This document shows positions 25,686 through 33,451 of a stretch of 64,000 bases of DNA, one piece after another. This stretch comes from JAVJSD01 sp040219575 (GTDB lineage: Bacteria > Planctomycetota > Planctomycetia > Pirellulales > Pirellulaceae): NCBI GenBank assembly GCA_040219575.1, contig JAVJSD010000004.1:1-64000 (forward strand), read 5' to 3'. Each line of letters starts with the position of its first letter. Position 1 is the stretch's first letter. A program made the position numbers and the translations under genes. The notes below the pieces were generated by a model. The model was given only the letters and a program-made list of their open reading frames with translations. It ran no database searches and was not told the origin of the DNA.

Positions 25686-28600
25686 CTACTTGGGCGAGCG
25701 CCAGGAGCCTTTTTCGGTCTCCTGCGAGGTTTCGTCCTCGTGCGCGTCGCCGTTGCTGTTGGATTCGTCGCTGTGGCCGTCGCCGGCGGCGTGTTCCGCG
25801 AGGTGGTCGTCTTCGAGCAGGAAGTGCTCCTCCGTATCGTCGTCGCCGACGGCTTCGGCCGAGACGGTGTCCTCGAAGGGATCGACCGTCGCCGCGGGCG
25901 CCGGTTGGGGCTTGAAGTCTTCATCGATGACTGCCGTCGCCGCGACGGCGCCCGTCGTCACCGGCGCCGCGTGATGCTGCCGGGAGGCGGCCACTTCCGG
26001 CAACTCCTCCAGGCCGGCCAACCGCCGCAGGCCGGAGACGACATCCATCATCAGGCTGAACATGGCCGGCACCAGCACCAGCGTGAAGATGGTGGAGACC
26101 AGCAGACCGCCCAGCACCACGCTCCCCAGGCCGCGGTACAGTTCGCTGCCGGCCCCCGGGAACAGCACCAGCGGCATCAGGCCGAAGACGGTGGTGGTGG
26201 TGGTCATGAAGATCGGCCGGATGCGGCTGCGGACGCTTTCCAGCACCGCCTGCTGGGGGTCCATGAACTCGTCGCGCATGTAGTTCAGCGACTGGTGCAC
26301 GATCAGAATCGCATTGTTGACCACCGTGCCGATCAGGATCACGAATCCCAACATGGTGAGCACGTCGAGCGACTGGCCGGCCTGCCCCTGCAGCATCAGA
26401 TACCAGTTCAGCAGTTGCAGCCCCAGCACGCCGCCGACCGCCCCCAGCGGCACGCTGAGGATGATCACCAGCGGGTAGGTCCACGATTCGAACAGCGCGG
26501 CCATCAGCAGGTAGGTGATCAGCAGCGCCAGCACAAGGTTCCAACGCAGCGCCAGCCAGGTCTCGTTGAGCTTGTCGGCGGTGCCGCTCATGGTGATGGT
26601 GTATTCGTCGCCCAATTGGCCGCTGGCGCGCAGCGGCGCAAGGATCTTCGCCTCGATGTCGGCGATCGCCGTTTCCAGCGCCACGTTCTCGGGCGGGGTG
26701 ACCTGGATGGTGATGGCCCGCTGTCGCTCGCGGTGGTTGACCTGTTCGGGACCGCTGCTGAGTTTCACGTCGGCCAGGGCCATCAGCGGCACGACCTGTC
26801 CGTTGGGCGTGGCCACCGGCAATTGCTCCAGGTCCTGCGTCCGCTGGGCGAACTGTTCGGCGCCCAGAATCACCAGGTCGATCTTGTCGCCGCCGGTGTA
26901 GTAGTCGGTGGCGTAGGCGCCGTCGTTGAGCGCGTCGACCATGTACCCCAGTTCAGAGGCCGACACGCCCATGTCGCGAGACTGCACGAGCTTGGGGACG
27001 ACGTGCAATTCGGGACTGGACAGGTCGAGACTGGGAACGGGACGCACCTGGGCGTTGGGGACCACCGCCGTGCTGGGATCGCCGGCGCCGACCACTTGCC
27101 CCAGGATGCGGCCGCCGAGTCCGACCAGTTTGCGCAGATCAGGCCCCGTGATTTCCACATCGACGGTGCGTCCGCCCTGCAGACCGCGCGAGAACAGGCT
27201 CGACTGAAAGGCCACCACGAACGTGCCCGGCATCGGCTTGTAGAAGCCGCCGTGCTTTTTCTCCATCTCGGGGTTGGGCCGCTGAAACTTGTCGGCCACC
27301 AGTTTCAGAATCTCGGCCGTCCGCGAGGGATCGGCCGCCCGCAGGCCGAGGAACACCTGCCGATCGCGGGCCACGTAGAAGAAGTCGTTGATGACCGGAT
27401 AGTCAAGCTCGGCCGCCTCGGGCGATTCGGGATCGATATCCCAGTAGGGGCGCAGTTCCGCTTCGACTTCCTCGCCCAGCTTGCCGAGTTGTTCGACGTT
27501 GTAACCGGGCGGGGGCAGGATCAGGCAGATGATCAGGTTGCGGTTGCCGTTGGGAAGGTACTCGACCTTGGGCATGAACCACCACGCCAGAAAGGCCGAC
27601 GACGCCACCAGCACGACGATCACCGCAATCTTCCGCAATGTGCCGCGCAGCACCCAGGCGTTGAGGGCGACCACGCCGCTGACCGTCGCCGCGGCGGGAT
27701 TCGACTGCCGGCGTCTGCGGCGGCGCTCTGTTTCCTCGGGCGACAGCGCCTCGCGGCGCTGCAGGATACGCGCGGCCGCCGTGGGGATGACCGTCACGCT
27801 CACCAGCAGCGAAAGGCCGACCGCCGCGCTGATGGCCAGGGCGATGTCGCGGAACAACTGCCCCGCTTCCTGCTCGACAAACAGCACCGGCAGGAACACG
27901 GCCAGCGTGGTGAGGGTCGACGCCACCACGGCGCCCCACACTTCCTTGGTCGCCCGTTCGGCCGCCACGAAGCGATCCTCGCCCATTTCGTAGCGGCGGT
28001 AGATGTTTTCCAGCACGACCACCGCGTTGTCGACCAGCATGCCGACGGCGAACGAGAGCCCGGCGAGGCTGATCACGTTCAGCGAGCGATCCAACAGGTG
28101 CAGCACCAGGAACGTGCCGATGATGCTGGTCGGAATGGCCAACGCCACGACCAACGCCCCACGGGCGTACCAGAACGAGGCGCCGAGAATCAAGGCCAAC
28201 GTGACGACGAAGAGCCACGGGCTCCAGACGGCGGCCACCGCGCTGAGGGCGATCAGCGGGGCGAACACCAGCGTCCGCATGCCGAGGTGCAAGAACAACA
28301 TCAACACGATGACGGTCAGCGCGCCGCCGAGAATGATGTTCTGGTTGACCAGACCGACGGCCGAGTTGATGTATTCGGTCTCGTCGTACACCTGCGTCAG
28401 CACGAGGCTGCGGTCCTTGAGGATGCTGTTGTTGAGTCGCTCGTTAGTCTCCCGCAGTCCCTCCATCACGTTCAGCACGTTGGCGCCGGTTTCGCGCTGG
28501 GCGTTGATGGCGATGCAGGACGTGCCGTAGCGGCGGACGAAACCGTCGGGCTTCTTGAACGACTCGCGGACCACGGCCACGTCGCGAACGTAGACGGGCT

Positions 28601-29507
28601 CTCCTTCCACGACCGCCAGCAACTGCTTCTCGACATCCGCCGGCGAGTCGAACTGCCCCAGCGTGCGGACGACGTACTTGCGTTTGCCTTCCCAGACGTC
28701 GCCGCCCGAGGTGTCTTTATTCTCCTCGCGAAGCACGCGGCGGACATCTTGAATCGTGAGCCGCCGGGCCGACAGCTTGTAGGGATCGACGACCACCTGC
28801 AGTTCCGGCTCCAGGCCGCCGAGCACGTTGGAGTTGGAGACGCCTTTCACGCGCTCGAATTGGGCCTCGATCTGGTCTTCGGCGAACTGCCGCATCTTGG
28901 GCACGTCGACGTCCGGCGGCATCAGCGGCGCAATTTCCGGACGTTTTTCGTACAGCTTCTGCAGCCGCAACATCGCCAGGCCCAGGTTTCTGGAGTGCAA
29001 CACCTTGTCGAGTTCGGCCCGCAGTTCGGGATGCTGGTCCTGGAACTCGCGGATCTCCTCCTCGGGCGTCATGCGGGCGCTGAGGATGAACCAGGCGATG
29101 GCGTTGCTGTTGGCGTCGGAGGTGCGGATCACCGGTTGGTCGGCGTCTTCGGGATAGACCGGCACTTGCTGGAGGTTGGTGTTCACCTTCAGCACGGCCT
29201 CTTCCAGGTTCGTGCCGACGGCGAATTCGAGCGAGATCGTGCCGATCGACTCCTTCGCCTCCGACGACATCTTGGTGACGCCCTCGACGCTCTTGAGATA
29301 CTCCTCCTGCTCCTGAATGATCTCGCGCTCGACTTCCTGCGGGCTGGCGCCGGGCCAGCGGGTTTCGATCGAGATGGTGGGGATCTCCACCTCGGGCGTA
29401 AGCTGCATCGGCATCCGCAGCAGCGCGATGAATCCAAACAACGCCACCAGCAGCACGCCGACGGCGACCTTGACGGGATTCCGGACGAACGCTTCGATGG
29501 GGTGCAT
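25686..29507 (-). CDS. RND-family efflux permease
   Basis: The 1273-residue inner-membrane protein is a proton-driven RND pump of the HAE1/AcrB group. It begins with MHPIEAFVRNPVKVAVGVLL (first span), then a porter domain with PGASPQEVE, TM4 with VGMLVDNAVVVLENIYR (one of the two usual Asp residues is Asn), and C-terminal VNNAILIVHQ and RIRPIFMTTTTT segments. Two departures from AcrB are visible: a charged helical insert at about residues 144-212, and about 50 extra residues between the second and third spans with two more hydrophobic stretches. A low-complexity acidic tail follows residue 1200. It lies last in a marR/adaptor/pump operon. Substrate unknown. Confidence 0.92.
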   Translation of the reverse strand: MHPIEAFVRNPVKVAVGVLLVALFGFIALLRMPMQLTPEVEIPTISIETRWPGASPQEVEREIIQEQEEYLKSVEGVTKMSSEAKESIGTISLEFAVGTNLEEAVLKVNTNLQQVPVYPEDADQPVIRTSDANSNAIAWFILSARMTPEEEIREFQDQHPELRAELDKVLHSRNLGLAMLRLQKLYEKRPEIAPLMPPDVDVPKMRQFAEDQIEAQFERVKGVSNSNVLGGLEPELQVVVDPYKLSARRLTIQDVRRVLREENKDTSGGDVWEGKRKYVVRTLGQFDSPADVEKQLLAVVEGEPVYVRDVAVVRESFKKPDGFVRRYGTSCIAINAQRETGANVLNVMEGLRETNERLNNSILKDRSLVLTQVYDETEYINSAVGLVNQNIILGGALTVIVLMLFLHLGMRTLVFAPLIALSAVAAVWSPWLFVVTLALILGASFWYARGALVVALAIPTSIIGTFLVLHLLDRSLNVISLAGLSFAVGMLVDNAVVVLENIYRRYEMGEDRFVAAERATKEVWGAVVASTLTTLAVFLPVLFVEQEAGQLFRDIALAISAAVGLSLLVSVTVIPTAAARILQRREALSPEETERRRRRRQSNPAAATVSGVVALNAWVLRGTLRKIAVIVVLVASSAFLAWWFMPKVEYLPNGNRNLIICLILPPPGYNVEQLGKLGEEVEAELRPYWDIDPESPEAAELDYPVINDFFYVARDRQVFLGLRAADPSRTAEILKLVADKFQRPNPEMEKKHGGFYKPMPGTFVVAFQSSLFSRGLQGGRTVDVEITGPDLRKLVGLGGRILGQVVGAGDPSTAVVPNAQVRPVPSLDLSSPELHVVPKLVQSRDMGVSASELGYMVDALNDGAYATDYYTGGDKIDLVILGAEQFAQRTQDLEQLPVATPNGQVVPLMALADVKLSSGPEQVNHRERQRAITIQVTPPENVALETAIADIEAKILAPLRASGQLGDEYTITMSGTADKLNETWLALRWNLVLALLITYLLMAALFESWTYPLVIILSVPLGAVGGVLGLQLLNWYLMLQGQAGQSLDVLTMLGFVILIGTVVNNAILIVHQSLNYMRDEFMDPQQAVLESVRSRIRPIFMTTTTTVFGLMPLVLFPGAGSELYRGLGSVVLGGLLVSTIFTLVLVPAMFSLMMDVVSGLRRLAGLEELPEVAASRQHHAAPVTTGAVAATAVIDEDFKPQPAPAATVDPFEDTVSAEAVGDDDTEEHFLLEDDHLAEHAAGDGHSDESNSNGDAHEDETSQETEKGSWRSPK

Positions 29508-29576
29508 GGGTGCGTCTTGTGAAGTGACGGCGGAGGGAAGTTCTACGGTTGCTGCCGCTTCAGCCCGCAACGGGGA

Positions 29577-29694
29577 AAATGACCAATGACCAAATCCCAA
29601 TGACTAAAGACGTTGTCGGCGATTCCTCTTTTTCTTTAGTCACTTTTTTCATTGGGAATTGGTCATTGGGAATTGATCATTGGGAGTTGACGTT
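29577..29694. repeat. Inverted repeat between adaptor and pump genes
   Basis: A left arm of AATGACC and CCCAATGAC motifs (29578-29609) is mirrored by GGTCATT and CATTGGG motifs (29634-29694), giving an imperfect hairpin. The left arm starts with the AAATGACCAATGACCAA motif also seen at 5057. It lies between two genes expected to be co-transcribed, so it may affect relative expression. Confidence 0.65.
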
Positions 29695-29729
29695 CACTGC
29701 GAGTCGACGATCCGACGACGACCCGCCAC

Positions 29730-31061
29730 TCAGTCCGTGACGCTGGGGGGCAGCAACTTGGTCACGCGAATCATGTCGCCGCGCAATCGCTCGTTGCCTT
29801 CGACCACGACCGCCTGACCGGGCCGCAGGTCGCCGGTCACCTGCGCCAAGTCGCCGAAAGCGACGCCGATTTCGACCGTCACCGGCCGGACCTTTGCTTC
29901 CTGTCCGGCCTGAACGGCGCCGGTGGTGGCGTAGACGATCGGTTTGGGGCCGCCCAGCACGAGCGCGTCTTTCGGCACGAGCACCGCCCGATGGCGCTGC
30001 CCGATGGTGGCGTGGGCCAGCATGCCGACCTTGATCACGTGGTCGCCGCCAGGGCCGCGCGGATTGTCGAGTCGCACGGTGACGGGAAACGTTCGGGAAC
30101 GAACGTCGGCCTGGGGAACGACGCGGAACACCTGGCCGCGGAACAGCTTCTCTCCGAGTCCGTCGAAACGCACGGTAACGTCCGAACCTCGGCTGACACG
30201 GCTGATGTACGACTCCGGCACCGCCACCGTGACCTGCACGGGATCGATGCAGATCACCTCGGCGACGGGATCGCCCGTCTGAATCCAAGCGCCGACTTCC
30301 GTATGTTTGGCGATGACGTAGCCGTCGAAGGGGGCGCGGATCGTGTACTTCTTGCGGCGGTCCTCCAGCAGGGCGACCTGCTCCGCCTGCATCTGCAGTC
30401 TAGCGGCGGCTTGATCCTTCTGTTCCTTTCGCGGCCCTTCCTGGGCGAGCGAAACCGCCGCTTCGGCCGCCTTGAGATTCTGCTCCGACGCGATCCACGC
30501 CGAATACGCCTGTTCGACCTCCTCGCGCGTGGTCGCCCGATCGAGAGATTCCAGGCGATCGTGCCGCTTCTTGGCGTAGTCGCGCAGGGCCAGCGCGCGG
30601 TCCAGTTCTGCTTGGCGCTGTTCGAGCTCCTTGGGACGCGTGCCGGCCTTCATCTCGGCCAGTTCGTGCTGCCGCAGTACAAGCTCGGCCTTGGCGCCGT
30701 CGATCATGATATCGATCGTGCCGGTTCGTAGTTCGGCCAGCGGTTGCCCGATGGTTTCGGGATCGATCGCCTCGTCGTCGGTCGAAGTCACCGCGGCGCC
30801 GGGACGCTCGACGAATCCGACGAAATCACCCTCCTCGACCGGCACGCGGACCACGCGGCCGTCGACCGCGCTGCCCACGATGCTGCGCTGCGTCGGTTCG
30901 ACGGTGCCGACAAACGTCTGGCCGACGGTGATGTCGCGTTCGATGATCGGCGCGACCACCACGGGCGCCGCTTGAGCCGCCGCGCGACGCGCAACTCCCA
31001 GGCCGACGGCGCTGAGCGCGACGAGGAACAGACAGACGTTTTGAGTGTGTTTGATTGGCAT
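29730..31061 (-). CDS. RND periplasmic adaptor (membrane fusion protein)
   Basis: The 443-residue protein links the RND pump to an outer-membrane channel. It has a signal peptide (MPIKH, hydrophobic run, cut near AAAQA), a first lipoyl half (TFVGTVEPTQRSIVGSAVDGRVV), a helical hairpin at about 105-210 rich in Glu, Gln and Arg, the second lipoyl half (IRAPFDGYVIAKHTEVGAWI), a beta-barrel domain and a C-terminal membrane-proximal domain (HRAVLVPKDALVLG). Its ATG is 2 bp past the marR stop codon, so the two are translationally close. The partner pump follows after 222 bp; no outer-membrane factor gene is present here. Confidence 0.9.
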   Translation of the reverse strand: MPIKHTQNVCLFLVALSAVGLGVARRAAAQAAPVVVAPIIERDITVGQTFVGTVEPTQRSIVGSAVDGRVVRVPVEEGDFVGFVERPGAAVTSTDDEAIDPETIGQPLAELRTGTIDIMIDGAKAELVLRQHELAEMKAGTRPKELEQRQAELDRALALRDYAKKRHDRLESLDRATTREEVEQAYSAWIASEQNLKAAEAAVSLAQEGPRKEQKDQAAARLQMQAEQVALLEDRRKKYTIRAPFDGYVIAKHTEVGAWIQTGDPVAEVICIDPVQVTVAVPESYISRVSRGSDVTVRFDGLGEKLFRGQVFRVVPQADVRSRTFPVTVRLDNPRGPGGDHVIKVGMLAHATIGQRHRAVLVPKDALVLGGPKPIVYATTGAVQAGQEAKVRPVTVEIGVAFGDLAQVTGDLRPGQAVVVEGNERLRGDMIRVTKLLPPSVTD

Positions 31062-31063
31062 CG

Positions 31064-31525
31064 TTAGCGCTCGACCAGTTCGGGCAAAGTAGACTCGGCG
31101 GACAAGTTCTTCTGGACGCGGAGCAGCAGCTTGTGGAGCGTTTGCTGTTGGCGAGGACTGAGCCCCTGCGTGGCCCGCGCTCGAACACGCCGTCCGCAGG
31201 CGACGATCTTCGACCACACCGGCTCGGCCGCCTCCGTGGGACGAATCTGTTTGCGACGGCGGTCCTCGCAGCAGGCGACCCGCTCGATCCAACCGTCGCG
31301 CTCCATGCGGTCGAGGATACGGACCAGCGTGGGCGGTTCGATCTTCATCCGCTCGGCGAGTTGGCACTGCGACAGGGTTCCGTCCAGCGCCAAATAGCCC
31401 AGCACCTGGCACTGGCGGAAGGTGATGCCCTGCGGCGCAAGTTCCTCGTTGAAGGCCTTCTGGTAGAGCTGCCAGGTGGTCATCAACCAGTAACCCACGC
31501 TTTGATCGAAGTCGTACTGCAGCAC
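31064..31525 (-). CDS. MarR/SlyA-family transcriptional regulator
   Basis: The 153-residue protein is a winged-helix dimer of the MarR family: helical N-terminus (GYWLMTTWQLYQKAFNEEL), LAPQGITFRQCQVLGYLA, the recognition helix region LAERMKIEPPTLVRILDRMERDGWIER and a wing with DRRRKQIRPTE, close to classical MarR sequences. I chose GTG at 31525 since GAGGGA lies 5 bases upstream; a TTG at 31537 would add 4 residues. It is first in the operon with adaptor and pump, and a palindrome close to the SlyA consensus lies just upstream, which points to autoregulation relieved by a pump substrate (inference). Confidence 0.9.
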   Translation of the reverse strand: MLQYDFDQSVGYWLMTTWQLYQKAFNEELAPQGITFRQCQVLGYLALDGTLSQCQLAERMKIEPPTLVRILDRMERDGWIERVACCEDRRRKQIRPTEAAEPVWSKIVACGRRVRARATQGLSPRQQQTLHKLLLRVQKNLSAESTLPELVER

Positions 31526-31540
31526 GGGATCCCTCAATTC

Positions 31541-31554
31541 GTTAGCCTGCTAAC
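31541..31554 (-). promoter_or_regulatory. SlyA/MarR-type operator
   Basis: The palindrome GTTAGC-N2-GCTAAC on the minus strand contains TTAGCAGGCTAA, one base from the SlyA consensus TTAGCAAGCTAA. It lies 15 bases before the marR GTG start, next to an AT-rich stretch (TTAAATAAAT) that may hold the -10 box. Confidence 0.6.
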
Positions 31555-31613
31555 TATTTATTTAACGTACCTGCCGCAAATCGCCCGGTCAAGCGAGTCC
31601 CCGCGTATTGCAG

Positions 31614-31941
31614 GGCAGCCTGGCAGGCCGCCCTACGGTGGTGTGGAAAGTAGGGCAGGCATCTTGCCTGCCATGGCAGCCTGGCAGGCCGCCCTACGGC
31701 GGTGTGGAAAGTAGGGCAGGCATCTTGCCTGCCATGGCAGCCTGGAAGGCTGCCCTACGGTGGTGTGGAAAGTAGGGCAGGCATCTTGCCTGCCATGGCA
31801 GCCTGGCAGGCCGCCCTACGGTGGTGTGGAAAGTAGGGCAGGCATCTTGCCTGCCATGGCAGCCTGGAAGGCCGCCCTACGGTGGTGTGGGAAGTAGGGC
31901 AGGCATCTTGCCTGCCTTGGCAGCCTGGAAGGCCGCCCTAC
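31614..31941. repeat. Tandem array of GTAG-type REPINs, 61-bp period
   Basis: A half unit (31614-31636) is followed by five complete REPINs at 31650-31697, 31711-31758, 31772-31819, 31833-31880 and 31894-31941. Each has GTAG, the palindrome GGCAGGCATCTTGCCTGCC, a 2-bp join, a second palindrome of GGCAGCC/GGCTGCC type, and CTAC; 13 bp (GGTGGTGTGGAAA or close) separate units. The last unit reaches into the 3' end of the sulfatase gene. The region 31538-31937 holds otherwise only the marR operator. Confidence 0.9.
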
Positions 31942-33242
31942 GGTGGTGTGGGGCGGGGGATGGGGCCGTGCAGGAGAGGGTCGTCGGTGGTCTTCATCCA
32001 ATCGAGCAGGCGTGCCCGCAGCGCCGCCAATTCGGCGGCGTGTTCGCCGCGGTCGGCCAGGTTGATGAATTCGTCGGCGTCGGCCTGCAGGTCGTAGAGT
32101 TCCTCCTCAGGCCGGTGCGACCAGAGCGACTCATCGTCGGTCATGCTTTGCCGCGTGGGGGAGTTGTAGATATCGCTGGCCAACACCAGCCGGGGCCGCT
32201 CGGCGAAGTTGCGGATGTACTTGAACCGTTCGGTGCGGACGCAGCGCATGGGGTCGTAATGTTCGTGGTACGTCTTTTCCGCAAAGATGGCATCGCAACG
32301 GTCGTGCCGCGCGGCGGCGGTCATCGAAGTCAAAAAGCTCGCCCCCTGCATCCGGGCCGGAACCTCCACGCCCGCCGCCTGAAGCAGCGTCGGCGCAACG
32401 TCGACGTTCGACGTCAAGCTGTCGACCGTCGAACCGGCCGCAATGCGACCCGGCCAGCGGCAGAGCAGCGCCACCGCGATGCCGGGATCGTACAGTGTCC
32501 CCTTGGCCCGCGGGAACGGCAGGCCGTGATCGGCGGTGAACAGCACGAGCGTGTTGTCGCGGATGCCCGCCTCGTCGATCGCCGCCAGCACGCGGGCCAC
32601 CCCCTCGTCGACTCGGGCGACCGACTGATGAAGCTCCGCGATCTCGCGGCGCGTCGGCGCGTTGTCGGGCAGATAGGGCGGCGTGTCCGCGCGGTCGATG
32701 GCGATCTGATCGGCCGCCCCGCGCTCCCCATCGTTCCCACAGAAGGGACGGTGCGTCTCCCAGAAACCCACGTGCAGGTAGAACGGTCGATCGCCCGGTC
32801 GCCGATGGCGGATCCAATCGGCCGCCCGCGACGACGCCACTTCCGCCGCGCCTTCGGGAGAACTGTCGCGCGTCGAGACGTCTTCGGCGACGTCGTCGAA
32901 GGCCGCCAGCGTCCAGTCGTGCAGATGCCAGATGCCGACCAGCGCCGTGCGGTAGCCAGCGGTGCGCAGCAAGGCGGGCAGGAGTTGCTCGTCGCGGTGC
33001 AGCGTCCAGCCCAGGTGCGCCAGCCCGAATTGCCCGTTGCTGTGCGGATACCTGCCGGTCACCAACGACGACCGGCTTTGACTGCAACCAGGCGAGCTGA
33101 CGAAGTGCGCGTCGAAGCGGGCCGACTCGGCCGCCAGGCGGAGCAGCGCCGGCGATTGCGACGCGGCCCAGCCATAGGGACCGAGATGCCGTCCCAGGTC
33201 GTGGGCGATGAGCAGAACGATATTGGGGCGATTGCTCGTCAT
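31938..33242 (-). CDS. Sulfatase-like protein without signal peptide
   Basis: The 434-residue protein has a full sulfatase fold: NIVLLIAHDLG near the N-terminus, GCSQSRSSLVTGR with Cys53, LVGIWHLH, FYLHVGFWETHRPF, LFTADHGLPFPRAKGTLYDPG, and the LYDLQADADEFINLAD end. The active-site motif reads CSQSR, with Gln where formylglycine-generating enzymes normally see Pro, so maturation is uncertain. No signal peptide is visible from the ATG at 33242, or from the longer frame upstream. The stop codon is supplied by the neighbouring REPIN array. It follows the cytochrome fusion gene by 209 bp on the same strand. Confidence 0.85.
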   Translation of the reverse strand: MTSNRPNIVLLIAHDLGRHLGPYGWAASQSPALLRLAAESARFDAHFVSSPGCSQSRSSLVTGRYPHSNGQFGLAHLGWTLHRDEQLLPALLRTAGYRTALVGIWHLHDWTLAAFDDVAEDVSTRDSSPEGAAEVASSRAADWIRHRRPGDRPFYLHVGFWETHRPFCGNDGERGAADQIAIDRADTPPYLPDNAPTRREIAELHQSVARVDEGVARVLAAIDEAGIRDNTLVLFTADHGLPFPRAKGTLYDPGIAVALLCRWPGRIAAGSTVDSLTSNVDVAPTLLQAAGVEVPARMQGASFLTSMTAAARHDRCDAIFAEKTYHEHYDPMRCVRTERFKYIRNFAERPRLVLASDIYNSPTRQSMTDDESLWSHRPEEELYDLQADADEFINLADRGEHAAELAALRARLLDWMKTTDDPLLHGPIPRPTPP

Positions 33243-33285
33243 GTCGTCAAACGATTTCAATGTCAAGCATCCATCGCGATCAACT

Positions 33286-33390
33286 CGTTTAACGGCGAGC
33301 TGCAGAGGCGTCGGTGTGCGCACGACCGCGAACTAGCTGGAAACGTTGCTGCAACGATCCGCCGTCGCCTGCGCGGCTTGCCGTTAAACG
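33286..33390. repeat. Inverted pair of CGTTTRACGGC repeats
   Basis: A 29-bp arm at 33286-33314 (CGTTTAACGGCGAGCTGCAG onward) is mirrored at 33362-33390 with few mismatches, 47 bp apart. A third copy follows trpS at 21378. The pair lies between the cytochrome and sulfatase genes. Confidence 0.7.
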
Positions 33391-33451
33391 ATAACGATAC
33401 TGCTCGCTGCATCGTCGGCATTGACAGTGCAGGCCTCGATAACGGCGATGG

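Noticed and set aside
25740..29522. 1260-codon plus-strand open frame opposite the RND pump gene
   Set aside because: Antisense of a clear RND permease; composition dominated by His, Gln, Arg and Asp without domains.
31614..31941. CRISPR array
   Set aside because: Period is 61 bp but the parts between palindromes are constant, not unique spacers; no cas genes nearby. REPIN structure explains it.
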